From positions 310,001 through 374,000 of the forward strand of contig JACKQB010000006.1 of the NCBI GenBank assembly GCA_024233115.1: a DNA stretch of 64,000 nucleotides, written 5' to 3'. Positions within the stretch are counted from its first letter, which is position 1. The number at the start of each line of letters is the position of its first letter. Below the pieces are notes generated by a model. That model made no database searches. It worked only from the letters and a program-made list of their open reading frames with translations, and had not been told where the DNA came from. This DNA comes from Akkermansiaceae bacterium (lineage in GTDB: Bacteria; Verrucomicrobiota; Verrucomicrobiia; Verrucomicrobiales; Akkermansiaceae). A program made the translations under genes and the position numbers. Of the stretch, positions 42,027 through 51,841 are shown one piece after another.

Positions 42027-44243
42027 ATGAAAAAGCAAGTCACCCCGATGCTCGCCGCCATTCTCCTGACGGCTGGTGTCTCCGCCCAGGAGGACGCCCT
42101 ATTTTCCGCAGACCTCACACCCGCTGCCATTCTCAAGGTCACCAATGCCGCAGCAAAGTGGCAGTTGGACCACCCTGCAAAACATCCGCTCTGGCACTGG
42201 ACGCACGGCGCGCTCTGGACCGGCGTCATGGCGCACGCCCACACCACGGGGGATGAAACCTACTACCGGACACTTGCCGACATGGGGGCGAAAACCGGGT
42301 TCAAGCTCGGCCCCCGACCCGGCTTCTCGGACGATCACGCCGTTGGACAAGCCTACCTCTGGCTCTATATGCGCGATGAACTGCCGCAGCAGATCGCCCA
42401 CACGCGCCAGACGATGGACGACTTTATCAATCGCCCGCACGACGAACCCCTGGAGTGGAAAAACAAAATCTACCTGCGTGAGCCGGCATGGTGCGACTCA
42501 CTCTACATGAGCCCCCCCACCCTGGCCATGCTCTACGCCGCCACCGGAGAAAAACGCTACCTGGACGCGATGGACATGCTCTGGTGGCGCACCACGGATT
42601 ACCTGTTCGACAAAGAAAGCAAGCTCTACTGGCGCGACCAGAACTACTTTGACCGCAAGGAAAAGAACGGCGAAAAAGTCTTCTGGGCACGCGGCAACGG
42701 CTGGGTCTTCGCCGGCATCTGCAACCTCCTCAAACACATACCGCACGATTACCCGTCACGGCCACGCTACCTTGCCCTTTTCAAAGAAATGGCGGCCAAA
42801 CTCAAGGACATCCAACAGCCCGACGGCTCGTGGCACGCCGCATTGTTAGACCCCGACACCTATCCCGCCCCGGAATCCAGCGGCACCGCGTTTTACATCT
42901 ACGGCATGGCATGGGGTATCAACAACGGCCTGCTGCCCGAGGCCGACTACCTGCCCGTCTGCACCAAGGGCTGGCAGCGCCTGGTCCGTAATGTGCATGC
43001 GGATGGCAAGCTGGGGTTCGTCCAGGCCATCGGCAAGGACCCCAAGGCGGTGACCAAGGATGAAACGGATGTCTATGGCGTGGGCGGATTTCTGTTAGTC
43101 GGTCACGAGCTTCATAAAATGGCGCTCACAAAGGGGGCGAAGACGCACGACTTCCACATCGGCAACCCCAGCTCCCTAACACGACGCAATCAAGTGGTCT
43201 CCTTGAAATGGGCGGATGTCAAAAAACACCTCCCCGCCGCAACGGCGCAAAACACCGCCGTGATGGACCGGGTCAGCGGCTACTTCCTGCCGGTGCAGAA
43301 CTTCGACGACTCTCTGCTGGTCCAGGTTTCCCTGATGCCCGGGGAATCGCGCAAGTTCACCTTGTTCGTTTTGGAAAACGGCCAGCCCGCCCACTTCCCC
43401 AGCCGCCTCCACGCCCGTTTCGTCCCCGAGAGGCTCGATGACTTCGCCTGGGAAAACGACCGCATGGCATTCCGCATGTACGGCCCCGCGCTCGTCGCCG
43501 AGGACGGCCGCGGCGGCATCGATGTCTGGACCAAGCGCGTGCGCTACCCCATCGTCGATAAATGGTACAAGGCGGGCCCCACCCAATACCACACCGACCA
43601 CGGCGAAGGCATGGACGCCTACAAAGTGGGCCAAACCCTCGGCTGCGGCGGACTCGGCTACCTGGACAAGCAGGGCAAGCTCATCCCCAGTCCCGTGTTC
43701 GCCACTTCCAAGGTGATTACCAAGGGGCCGCTGCGACTCAAGTTCATCCTGACCTACCCGCCCCTGGCGGTGGACGGAGCCAAGGTCACCGAGACCCGCA
43801 CCGTCACGATGGACGCCGGCTCACACTTTCTCCACGTCACCTCGTCATTCAAGACGGAGGGAGACAGCGCGGGCATCCGGCCAGTCACCGGCCTCTACGT
43901 GCATGACAAAAAATCACTGGCCTACACCGGCGACGAGGAGGCCCAGTCCATTTTCCAGACGAACCACGCCATCGCAGCATGGGAGCCACTCGGCAATCCG
44001 GAGGAAAACCACGGCTTCATCGGCACCTCCATTGTCTCAACCCTCCCCGATCTAACAACCAACCTCGTCTGGGACGAGAAGCACCCGCTGGTTCCCCTTG
44101 CCCGGGATCTTACCAATCCTGTCTCGTGGTACGCGGGAACATCGTGGAGCCAAGTCGATGCACCACGTAAGATCGACTTTGAAAACCGCGTATTGCGCTT
44201 CATCCACGAAAACATCACAGCCCCTCTCAACATCGAATTATAA
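42027..44243 (+). CDS. GH88/GH105 unsaturated uronyl hydrolase fused to a DUF4861 domain
   Basis: A 738-residue exported protein with signal peptide QVTPMLAAILLTAGVSA. Residues ~30-375 are a GH105-type barrel with candidate catalytic Asp in GFSDDHAVGQAY (102/103) and REPAWCDSLYMSPP (D157), and RGNGWVFAGI. Residues ~385-738 match DUF4861: VPERLDDFAWENDRMAFRMY, GIDVWTKRVRYPIVDKWY, YHTDHGEGMDAYKVG, LGCGGLGY. DUF4861 has no function known to me. The fusion suggests sequential action on one oligosaccharide, for example release of the unsaturated uronate and then processing of the remaining end. First gene of the plus-strand uronate operon, 62 bases after the IclR gene. Confidence 0.88.
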   Translation: MKKQVTPMLAAILLTAGVSAQEDALFSADLTPAAILKVTNAAAKWQLDHPAKHPLWHWTHGALWTGVMAHAHTTGDETYYRTLADMGAKTGFKLGPRPGFSDDHAVGQAYLWLYMRDELPQQIAHTRQTMDDFINRPHDEPLEWKNKIYLREPAWCDSLYMSPPTLAMLYAATGEKRYLDAMDMLWWRTTDYLFDKESKLYWRDQNYFDRKEKNGEKVFWARGNGWVFAGICNLLKHIPHDYPSRPRYLALFKEMAAKLKDIQQPDGSWHAALLDPDTYPAPESSGTAFYIYGMAWGINNGLLPEADYLPVCTKGWQRLVRNVHADGKLGFVQAIGKDPKAVTKDETDVYGVGGFLLVGHELHKMALTKGAKTHDFHIGNPSSLTRRNQVVSLKWADVKKHLPAATAQNTAVMDRVSGYFLPVQNFDDSLLVQVSLMPGESRKFTLFVLENGQPAHFPSRLHARFVPERLDDFAWENDRMAFRMYGPALVAEDGRGGIDVWTKRVRYPIVDKWYKAGPTQYHTDHGEGMDAYKVGQTLGCGGLGYLDKQGKLIPSPVFATSKVITKGPLRLKFILTYPPLAVDGAKVTETRTVTMDAGSHFLHVTSSFKTEGDSAGIRPVTGLYVHDKKSLAYTGDEEAQSIFQTNHAIAAWEPLGNPEENHGFIGTSIVSTLPDLTTNLVWDEKHPLVPLARDLTNPVSWYAGTSWSQVDAPRKIDFENRVLRFIHENITAPLNIEL

Positions 44244-44252
44244 TCCGTTACT

Positions 44253-45083
44253 ATGAACAAGCAAACAACGGCTGACGACATCAGCTACAAAGCACTCGAC
44301 ACCTCCGGTCTGCGCGACCGCTTCCTTCTGCAAGATCTCTTTTCCGAGGGGCAACTGCAACTCACCTACACCGATCTTGATCGTGCTATTGTCGGCTCGG
44401 CAGTACCAACGCTGGAGCCACTCGTGCTCGCCGCAGCCGATGCCCTGCGCGCCAACTACTTCTGTGAACGCCGTGAGCTCGGCGTGATCAACCTCGGACA
44501 AAACGGCACCATCACCGTCGATGGCACCAGCTATGACATGGCGAAACAGGAGTGCCTCTACATCGGCCGCGGCAGCAAGGACATCTCCTTCGCCAGCAGC
44601 TCCGCCAGCGAACCCGCGCAGTTTTACCTCCTCAGCTATCCGGCGCACGCGGATTACCCGACCACCCATGCCGGAATCGAGGACGCCAACCTGCTGGAAC
44701 TCGGCGCACCTGAAACAGCCAACGAACGCCACCTCTATCAGTATATCCACCAGAACGGCATCCAAAGCTGCCAGTTGGTGATGGGATTCACCGTGATCCA
44801 GACCGGCAGCACCTGGAACACGATGCCACCGCACACCCACGACCGCCGCTCCGAGGTCTATCTCTACTTCGATATCGACCCCGAACACCGCGTCGCCCAC
44901 TTCATGGGCCATCCGGACGAAACCCGCGTGCTCTGGATGTCTGAAAAAGACGTCGCCCTGTCGCCATCCTGGTCGGTCCACTGCGGCGCGGGCACCGGCA
45001 ATTACTCCTTCGTCTGGGGCATGGGTGGTGAAAACCAGGACTTCGACGACATGGACGGGTTTCCACTGGAAACATTACGCTAA
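44253..45083 (+). CDS. kduI: 5-keto-4-deoxyuronate isomerase KduI
   Basis: Isomerises 5-keto-4-deoxyuronate (from spontaneous opening of unsaturated uronate) to 2,5-diketo-3-deoxygluconate in the cytoplasm. 276 residues, the normal length. The zinc ligands of E. coli KduI are conserved: H194 and H196 in PPHTHDRRSEVYLY, E201 in the same motif, and H243 in SWSVHCGAGT. The gene starts 9 bases after the GH105-DUF4861 stop, so the two are co-transcribed. Pairing with KduD downstream defines the DKI-KDG route rather than the DEH-reductase route. Confidence 0.95.
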   Translation: MNKQTTADDISYKALDTSGLRDRFLLQDLFSEGQLQLTYTDLDRAIVGSAVPTLEPLVLAAADALRANYFCERRELGVINLGQNGTITVDGTSYDMAKQECLYIGRGSKDISFASSSASEPAQFYLLSYPAHADYPTTHAGIEDANLLELGAPETANERHLYQYIHQNGIQSCQLVMGFTVIQTGSTWNTMPPHTHDRRSEVYLYFDIDPEHRVAHFMGHPDETRVLWMSEKDVALSPSWSVHCGAGTGNYSFVWGMGGENQDFDDMDGFPLETLR

Positions 45084-45097
45084 ACCTACACATCATC

Positions 45098-46138
45098 ATG
45101 TCCTCCACTCGATCTAACATCATCGTCGGACTCCTCATCGGAGCCGTTCTCACTTCAGGCATCTTCGCCTGGACTCTCTACTCCCAACGAGACAGCCAGG
45201 GTCAGGGCGGAGGAGGCACACCACGCCGCAAACTGCAAATCGCCCACTCACTCGCGGTCGATCACCCCGTGCACAAGGGCATCGAACACTTTGCCAAGCG
45301 GCTCAAAGAGCTGTCCGGCGGACGTATTACCTGTGACATCTATCCGTCAGAACAGCTCGGCAACGAAGTGGTGTGCCTGGAACGCCTCCAGAGCGGCAGC
45401 CTCGACTTCACCAAAGTCAGCACCGCACCGGTATCCAACTTCGTCCCGGTGATGGGTGTTTTTTCACTCCCCTACCTCTTTGATGATGAAGAGCACTACT
45501 GGCGCACGCTTGACAACGAGATCGGCGCAACATTGTTAGAACGCGTCAGCACCAAGGCGTCCGGAGAAAGCAGTGGACTGGTCGGGCTATGTTATTTCGA
45601 CGGGGGCAGCCGTAATTTTTACAGCAAAGAACCCATCACCAAGCCCTCCGACCTGCAGGGAAAAACCATTCGCGTCATGCGCGATCCCGTCGCCATCGCG
45701 ATGATCGAAGCCATGGGCGGCAACCCCACCCCCATGGCATTCGGCGAGCTCTACTCCGCCCTCCAGCAAGGCAACGTGCAGGCTGCCGAAAACAACCCGC
45801 CGTCGTTTGTGCAATCAAGACACCTCGAAGTGTGCAAACACTTCACCTTTGATCACCACACGCGTATTCCGGATATTTTCCTCGCCAGCTCGCAACTCTG
45901 GAGCAAGCTCAGCGACCAGGAAAAGGAATGGGTGCGCACCGCCGCCAAGGAAGCCAGCGCCCTTCAACGCAAACTCTGGCAAACAGGCACCGCCCAGGCC
46001 CTGGAGACCATGGTTAGCGAGGGGGTGACCATCCATCGCCCCGCACTCAAACCCTTCCAAGACGCCGCCGCCCCCGTGGTCGAGCGTTTCGCCAAGGATG
46101 AAGTCGCCGATTTCGTAAAAAAAATTCGCCAACCCTAG
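45098..46138 (+). CDS. dctP: TRAP transporter substrate-binding protein DctP
   Basis: Periplasmic receptor of a TRAP (tripartite) sodium-coupled importer, 346 residues. The hydrophobic N-terminus IIVGLLIGAVLTSGIFAWTL is a signal or anchor. Family marks are HSLAVDHPVHKGIEHFA at the start, IYPSEQLGNE, the Arg that binds the substrate carboxylate in KTIRVMRDPVA, and AFGELYSALQQGNVQAAENN. The substrate is an acid; given the operon it is most likely 5-keto-4-deoxyuronate or another unsaturated-uronate derivative. It starts 14 bases after kduI. Confidence 0.93.
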   Translation: MSSTRSNIIVGLLIGAVLTSGIFAWTLYSQRDSQGQGGGGTPRRKLQIAHSLAVDHPVHKGIEHFAKRLKELSGGRITCDIYPSEQLGNEVVCLERLQSGSLDFTKVSTAPVSNFVPVMGVFSLPYLFDDEEHYWRTLDNEIGATLLERVSTKASGESSGLVGLCYFDGGSRNFYSKEPITKPSDLQGKTIRVMRDPVAIAMIEAMGGNPTPMAFGELYSALQQGNVQAAENNPPSFVQSRHLEVCKHFTFDHHTRIPDIFLASSQLWSKLSDQEKEWVRTAAKEASALQRKLWQTGTAQALETMVSEGVTIHRPALKPFQDAAAPVVERFAKDEVADFVKKIRQP

Positions 46139-46151
46139 CCCGACCACTTCA

Positions 46152-46658
46152 TTGAACCTACTCAAGAACATCCTCAGTCGGACACTGAACTTTCTCTGCG
46201 CCAGCACTCTGGTTGCACTGATCGTGATCGTCCTGTTAGGAATCATCTCCAAGAAAATGGACCTCGGCCTCTCGTGGACCGATGAATCATCCGAGTTTCT
46301 GCTCAGCTGGGTGGTGATGGTCGGCGCCGCCCTCGCCTATCTCGACAACGCCCACCTTGGCGTCGATATCCTGACCAGCAAGTTCACACCGCTTGCCCAG
46401 CGGATCTCGGCTGGCTTCGTGGCTGTTGTCGTCCTGCTCTTCTCCGCCGGTGTGATGACATACGGTGGCTGGAACCTCTTTATCGACCGCTACGATTCGG
46501 GCCAACTCCTCTCCTCCCTACCTATCCGCCGGGCATGGTTCTATTTTTCCATCCCCCTCAGCGGCTTCCTGATCTCACTGTTCGCCCTGGACAACCTTCG
46601 CCAGCTCATCGTGGGAAAAACCAATACTAACAATAGCGAGGAGAAAGCAAACGCATGA
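46152..46658 (+). CDS. dctQ: TRAP transporter small permease DctQ
   Basis: A 168-residue membrane protein with four predicted transmembrane segments (STLVALIVIVLLGIISKKMD; SEFLLSWVVMVGAALAYLD; GFVAVVVLLFSAGVMTYGG; FYFSIPLSGFLISLFALDNL) and the DctQ pattern AYLDNAHLGVDILTSKF. It is read from a TTG start 13 bases after the dctP stop; no nearer ATG fits. It overlaps the next gene by an ATGA, which implies translational coupling with DctM. Confidence 0.9.
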   Translation: MNLLKNILSRTLNFLCASTLVALIVIVLLGIISKKMDLGLSWTDESSEFLLSWVVMVGAALAYLDNAHLGVDILTSKFTPLAQRISAGFVAVVVLLFSAGVMTYGGWNLFIDRYDSGQLLSSLPIRRAWFYFSIPLSGFLISLFALDNLRQLIVGKTNTNNSEEKANA

Positions 46659-47950
46659 CTATCGGCATCGTCATACTTCTCGTCGTATTCGTGGCCCTGC
46701 TGCTCATGGATACCCCCATCGCCTTCGTGGTCGGCTGCGCCACGGTGCTGGCGGCATTCTCACTCGGCTACCCGAATGTCACCTCCTCCATCGTCAGCGA
46801 CATGGCCAACTCGGTGAGCTCCTTTGCCCTGCTCGCCATCCCCTTCTTCATCCTCGCCGGTGAACTCATGGGCGCGGGCGGCCTGGCGAAGCGGCTGATC
46901 GATTTTGCCGCCGCCATCGTGGGCCGGCTCCCCGGTGGCCTCGCCCTGGTCAACACGGTGACCTGCATGCTCTTCGGAGCGATCTCCGGCTCGGCTGCGG
47001 CCGCCATTTCCTCAATTGGAAAAACGCTTATTCCCGAGATGGAATCCAAGGGATACCCGCGGGATTTCAGTGTGGCCATCACCAGTTGTGGCTCGGTCAC
47101 CGGCCTCCTAATCCCGCCAAGCAACGTGATGATCGTCTTTGCGGTTGTCGCCAACGCCTCTGTCGGAGACCTCTTCATCGGTGGCATTCTGCCCGGTTTA
47201 CTCCTGGGAGTCTGCATCATGGCCATGTGCTTTACGGTCAGCCGCAAAAAACAATACGGCCAAATCGGCCTGCAGGAAATCCCCCAATTTGCACCGAGTC
47301 TCGGTCGCGCCGCCCCAAGCCTGCTACTCGTCATCATCGTGTTAGGCGGCATCCTCGGCGGGGTCTTCACCGCCACCGAAGCCTCCGCGGTTGCCGTTGT
47401 CTGGGCCTTCCTGCTCAGTGTCTGCATTTACCGCGAGGTGAAACTCTCCGACATGTCCGAAATCCTGGGACGCTCGGCCAGGACCACCGCCATGGTGCTG
47501 TTGCTCGTTGCCACCAGCTCCGCCATGAGCAAGTTTCTAACGATGGAGCAAATTCCCCAGATGGTAAGTGACTCCTTGCTCAGTCTGTCCACCAATCCGC
47601 TGGCGATCATCCTCACGATCAACATCATTTTATTGATCGTGGGAACGTTCATGGACATGACCCCCGCGATCCTGATCTTCACCCCGATCCTGCTTCCTGT
47701 AGCGACGGATATCGGGATCGAGCCTGTGCACTTCGGCATCATCATGATCACCAACCTCAGTATCGGCCTGTGCACACCACCCGTCGGCACCTGTCTGTTT
47801 GTTGGCTGCGGAGTCGGCAGAACGAATATCGCGCGGGTTTCCCGACAGATGATTCCTTTCTATGTAGCGATGATTGTGGCGCTTGCAGCGATCACTTACT
47901 ACGCCCCGCTCTCCCTCTGGCTGCCTGAACTCATCAAGAGCTTCAAGTAA
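46655..47950 (+). CDS. dctM: TRAP transporter large permease DctM
   Basis: A 431-residue, 12-13-helix membrane protein that carries the substrate across the inner membrane with sodium. DctM marks are DTPIAFVVGCATVLAAFSLG near the N-terminus, FFILAGELMGAGGLAKRLID, the central MLFGAISGSAAAAISSIGKT, and GSVTGLLIPPSNVMIVFAVV. The C-terminal half holds TEASAVAVVWAF and LCTPPVGTCLFVGC. Its start overlaps the dctQ stop. With DctP and DctQ it forms one complete importer; no SusC/SusD partner is present. Confidence 0.95.
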   Translation: MTIGIVILLVVFVALLLMDTPIAFVVGCATVLAAFSLGYPNVTSSIVSDMANSVSSFALLAIPFFILAGELMGAGGLAKRLIDFAAAIVGRLPGGLALVNTVTCMLFGAISGSAAAAISSIGKTLIPEMESKGYPRDFSVAITSCGSVTGLLIPPSNVMIVFAVVANASVGDLFIGGILPGLLLGVCIMAMCFTVSRKKQYGQIGLQEIPQFAPSLGRAAPSLLLVIIVLGGILGGVFTATEASAVAVVWAFLLSVCIYREVKLSDMSEILGRSARTTAMVLLLVATSSAMSKFLTMEQIPQMVSDSLLSLSTNPLAIILTINIILLIVGTFMDMTPAILIFTPILLPVATDIGIEPVHFGIIMITNLSIGLCTPPVGTCLFVGCGVGRTNIARVSRQMIPFYVAMIVALAAITYYAPLSLWLPELIKSFK

Positions 47951-47989
47951 TTGCCATCCATTAAACGCGCTCCCACAAACACATTGACC

Positions 47990-48760
47990 ATGTCTACAAC
48001 CAACTTATTTTCACTCGTAGGAAAAACCGCCCTCGTCACCGGCTGCAAACGCGGCATCGGATTCGCCATGGCCGAAGGACTCGCCCAGGCAGGTGCCGAC
48101 ATCATCGGCGTCTCCGCCACCATGGAAGCATCCGGCAGCAAAATCGCCGAAGCCGTGGAAGCCACCGGCCGGTCGTTTACCGGCTACGCCTGCGATTTCT
48201 CAGACCGCAAGTCACTCTATCAGTTCATCAACACCCTCAAGGAAAACCACGGCACGCCCGATATCCTGGTCAACAACGCCGGCACAATTCTACGCGCCCC
48301 CGCTGCCGAGCACGGTGATGATCTCTGGGACAGGGTCATCGAGGTCAACCTCAACGCCCAGTTCATCCTCGCCCGTGAAATCGGCGCAGGTATGATCGAG
48401 CGCGGCAGTGGAAAAATCATCTTCACCGCCTCGCTGCTCACCTTCCAGGGCGGCATCACCGTTCCTGGCTACGCCGCATCCAAGGGTGCCATCGGACAGC
48501 TCACCAAGGCGCTCTCTAACGAATGGGCGGGAAAAGGGGTCAACGTCAATGCCATCGCACCGGGATATATCGCCACCGACAACACCCAGGCACTGCAAGA
48601 CGATCCCGTCCGCGCCGAGCAAATCCTCGCCCGCATCCCGGCAGGCCGCTGGGGCGAACCCGCCGACTTCAAGGGCCCGACGGTTTTCCTCGCTTCCGAG
48701 TCATCAAATTACGTCAACGGCGAAGTGCTCGTCGTCGATGGCGGCTGGATGGGCAGATAA
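47990..48760 (+). CDS. kduD: 2-deoxy-D-gluconate 3-dehydrogenase KduD (SDR)
   Basis: Reduces 2,5-diketo-3-deoxygluconate to 2-keto-3-deoxygluconate. 256 residues. NAD-binding TGCKRGIGFAMA, NNAGTILR, catalytic TASLLTF and YAASK, and the C-terminal GYIATDNTQAL and NGEVLVVDGGWMGR match KduD closely. I start at ATG 47990; an upstream TTG at 47951 would overlap the dctM stop and adds no family similarity. It sits between the transporter and the lyases, completing the KduI/KduD pair. Confidence 0.93.
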   Translation: MSTTNLFSLVGKTALVTGCKRGIGFAMAEGLAQAGADIIGVSATMEASGSKIAEAVEATGRSFTGYACDFSDRKSLYQFINTLKENHGTPDILVNNAGTILRAPAAEHGDDLWDRVIEVNLNAQFILAREIGAGMIERGSGKIIFTASLLTFQGGITVPGYAASKGAIGQLTKALSNEWAGKGVNVNAIAPGYIATDNTQALQDDPVRAEQILARIPAGRWGEPADFKGPTVFLASESSNYVNGEVLVVDGGWMGR

Positions 48761-48777
48761 GAACCTTCTAACATATC

Positions 48778-51700
48778 ATGAAAACTCTCCGGTCGTGCGC
48801 CGTTCTCATGGCCCTCGTTGGATGGGCCACTCCCTTGACCTCATCCGGTCAGCAGCCAGTAACAGATATCTATTCCTTTGAGAATCCATCTGTCCCCGCT
48901 GAATTCAGCGCCGACCAGGGAGTCACCCTCTCGGTTTCCAGCGGGCAGAAGGTACACGGTAAGCAGTCGCTGAAAATCACCTGGGACGGCAGCGGCGGCA
49001 AGGTTCTTGTGAAACGGGCGATCGATGCCCGCAACAAAACCATCGACCAACGGCTCTGCGCAGCCATTTTCAACCTCTGGCTCTATCAGACGGATGGTAA
49101 AAAACAAGACGCCCTGCGGTTCTCCTTCGGTCGCGATGGCCAGGAAAAACCCGACTGCTGGTTCGATTACACCCTCGGATTCGCCGGCTGGCGCACAATG
49201 ATGATGCCCTACAACCGCATGGCAGGCAAGGAGCAGCCTGCGATGGACTGGATCGCAATCGAGACCCCGAAAGGCAAGGCCGGAGAAGCCTACATCGATC
49301 TGCTTTACCCCGACGTCCAGTTCGACCGCCGCCACGCGATGAATGACACTTCACTCACGTTCTACCGCGATGATGACAAATCGCGCGTCCGCCCAGGCAA
49401 GCCGCAGCATCTTTATCACGCAGGTATCCTCGACCTCCCGAACCCTGCCATCGACCAGGCAAAGCAAGACGCCGTGAAAGCGCTCGAGCAAAAGTTCGAA
49501 ACCGAGCTGCTCAAGAGCGCACGCAAACCAAACATCAAATCCCTGCGCGCCGCATACCAGCAATACCAACTTCCCGCACAAGCCGACCTCGACAAGCTGA
49601 CCACGGACAACATCCACGGACGGCATATCTTTTTCCTCCACACCGTAGATATCTACAAGCCGTCGAGCCTCGCCGGGGAAATGGAGGCTGAAGTCAATTA
49701 TGACCTGCGGCACACCAGCACGTTTCTGCTGCAGCTTGCCAAGGCCTGGCACCTCAGCACCGGTGATGAACGCCGCGAACTGGAAACGATGATCGTTTCA
49801 ATGAACTTGCTGTTGCTCAAATCCGGATGGCACGAAGGCCACGGACAAGGCACGCTGCATCACTACGGGTATTCATCGCGCAGTTACTACGCCGCATCCT
49901 TCCTGACCCGCAAATTGTTAGCCAAGCACAAGCTCAAGAGGCAAGTCGCGCGCGCCGGCCAGTGGTTCAATCACTCGCATTACTGTTACGATCCCTACGC
50001 GTCCACCCACTGCGCGAACATGGATTACTTCAACACCATGGCCAAAGAGCAGCTTTTGTCTTTGCTGATGACCGATGCCATCGGCGAGCGCTATCACTCG
50101 GTGCTGCAGTGGTCAAAAACATACAGCGCCGCCGTAGCTCTCAACCGACACGGTAACAATGGTGGCTTTAAAGAAGACGGCTCCGCATTCCACCACTGGG
50201 GGCATTACCCCGCCTATGAGTCGGGTGCCCTGGCCGCCATCGGTCCGATGTTCAAACTCCTCGCAGACACCCCGTTCCGCCTTTCCCCCGATGCCTACCG
50301 CAGCTTCCGACGCGCCCTCCTGGCGATCCGCATCCAGTGTAACAAATTCTCATTGCCACGCACCTTGAGCGGCAGACACGCCTACCAATTCAAGGACAAC
50401 CTCAGCCGACTGCATACGGCATACATCGACTTCGCCAAATCCGGCACCCCGGAGGGCGATAAAGAAGTGGACGAAGAAATAGCCGCCATCGCCCTGCGCC
50501 TTTTCCCCGATGCCCGCGATCAGTTCGATGCCTCGATCCAGCCCGAACCCGATCCCAACGGCCACTGGTGTTTCCCATACGCCAACGTCGGCGCCCACCG
50601 TCGCGGCGACTGGTTGGCAATCGCCCGCGGTCTCAGCCGCTACGTCTGGGGCAGCGAGATCTACGGCCCGGTCAACCGTTACGGCAGATACCAAAGCCAC
50701 GGCACCCTGGAGATCCTGCCGCCCGGCGGACTCCCCGCCTCCGGTGTCAGCCCCTACGGCTGGGACTGGTCGCGCCCACCGGGAGCCACCGTCACCCACC
50801 TGCCGCTCGATCTCATCCCCTACGAAAGCATCATCATGATGCCCACCACCGACGAAACCTTTGTCGGCAACTGCCACATGGATCAGCAGGACGGACTCTT
50901 TGCCATGGTGCTGAAGGAGAAAAACGAACCATCGCGACCTGACATCGGCCTGCACGCGCTGAAGTCGTATCACTTCTTCGACGACACCATCGTCTGCCTC
51001 GGCAGCGCCATCAGCAACCCTAACAGCCGCTACCCAGTCGAGACCGTGCTGTTTCAACAGCATTTGGAAAAAAACGATCTGCCGGTCAGCATCAACGGCA
51101 AAGTTGTTAGTGAATTTCCCTTCGGTGAAAAGCATGCTGCCGCCACCACCCTGCGCGATGTCGTCGGCAATCACTACCTCGTGCCCGAGGGGCAAAAACT
51201 CAACATCGCCCGCCAGCACCAGCACTCCTACTACCACTACGCCAGCATCGATGGCAAAGGGCCGAAGGAGAAAGACCACAGCGGACACAACGAAGCAACC
51301 GAAGCCGACTACGCGGTCGCCTGGCTCGACCACGGTGCTTACGCCAAAGACAGCTCCTACCACTACGCCGTGCTCGTTTTACCCACGGAACAACGCGCCG
51401 CCGCATGGCAAAAATCCCCCGGCTATACCGTGCTGCGCCATGACTCAGACGCCCACATCGTGCAGTCCGGCACCACCACCAGCTACGCCTTGTTCCAATC
51501 CGGCGATGTCAAAAACCAACTCGTCAGCCACGTTTCCGAACCCTGCCTGGTGATGACCAAACAGGAGGGCGACCAACTGAAACTCAACCTCACCGACCCT
51601 GACCTGCGCATGCCCGGCAACGAGGGCGGCATGCTGGCGGGTGAGATTGTTATCAAACCTCGCTACGGCCCCGAGGTTTCCTCTGTTACACTCACCCTCA

Positions 51701-51828
51701 ACGGCAACTACGAACTCACTCAAGGGGAAGGTGTCACCGCAGCGCAAAATGACGGCAAAACCACGCTCACCTTCACCACCTTGCGCGGCCGCACCATCCC
51801 ATGCGTGCTGAAAAAATCCACCCCCTGA
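48778..51828 (+). CDS. Chondroitinase-ABC-like PL8 lyase, copy 1
   Basis: Cleaves chondroitin/dermatan-type chains by beta-elimination, leaving unsaturated uronates. 1016 residues, like the 1021 of Proteus chondroitinase ABC I. The signal peptide (RSCAVLMALVGWATPLTSSG) marks it as exported, with no lipobox. An N-terminal jelly roll (DIYSFENPSVPAEFSADQGV) precedes the alpha toroid. Residues equivalent to the Proteus His501, Tyr508, Arg560 and Glu653 are all present: H473 and Y480 in AFHHWGHYPAYE, R533 in SGRHAY, E627 in WGSEIYGPVNRYGRYQSHG. The beta-sandwich C-domains follow. It may also attack hyaluronan. It begins 17 bases after kduD and is the most divergent of the three copies. Confidence 0.9.
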   Translation: MKTLRSCAVLMALVGWATPLTSSGQQPVTDIYSFENPSVPAEFSADQGVTLSVSSGQKVHGKQSLKITWDGSGGKVLVKRAIDARNKTIDQRLCAAIFNLWLYQTDGKKQDALRFSFGRDGQEKPDCWFDYTLGFAGWRTMMMPYNRMAGKEQPAMDWIAIETPKGKAGEAYIDLLYPDVQFDRRHAMNDTSLTFYRDDDKSRVRPGKPQHLYHAGILDLPNPAIDQAKQDAVKALEQKFETELLKSARKPNIKSLRAAYQQYQLPAQADLDKLTTDNIHGRHIFFLHTVDIYKPSSLAGEMEAEVNYDLRHTSTFLLQLAKAWHLSTGDERRELETMIVSMNLLLLKSGWHEGHGQGTLHHYGYSSRSYYAASFLTRKLLAKHKLKRQVARAGQWFNHSHYCYDPYASTHCANMDYFNTMAKEQLLSLLMTDAIGERYHSVLQWSKTYSAAVALNRHGNNGGFKEDGSAFHHWGHYPAYESGALAAIGPMFKLLADTPFRLSPDAYRSFRRALLAIRIQCNKFSLPRTLSGRHAYQFKDNLSRLHTAYIDFAKSGTPEGDKEVDEEIAAIALRLFPDARDQFDASIQPEPDPNGHWCFPYANVGAHRRGDWLAIARGLSRYVWGSEIYGPVNRYGRYQSHGTLEILPPGGLPASGVSPYGWDWSRPPGATVTHLPLDLIPYESIIMMPTTDETFVGNCHMDQQDGLFAMVLKEKNEPSRPDIGLHALKSYHFFDDTIVCLGSAISNPNSRYPVETVLFQQHLEKNDLPVSINGKVVSEFPFGEKHAAATTLRDVVGNHYLVPEGQKLNIARQHQHSYYHYASIDGKGPKEKDHSGHNEATEADYAVAWLDHGAYAKDSSYHYAVLVLPTEQRAAAWQKSPGYTVLRHDSDAHIVQSGTTTSYALFQSGDVKNQLVSHVSEPCLVMTKQEGDQLKLNLTDPDLRMPGNEGGMLAGEIVIKPRYGPEVSSVTLTLNGNYELTQGEGVTAAQNDGKTTLTFTTLRGRTIPCVLKKSTP

Positions 51829-51841
51829 TACCGCAGCATCC

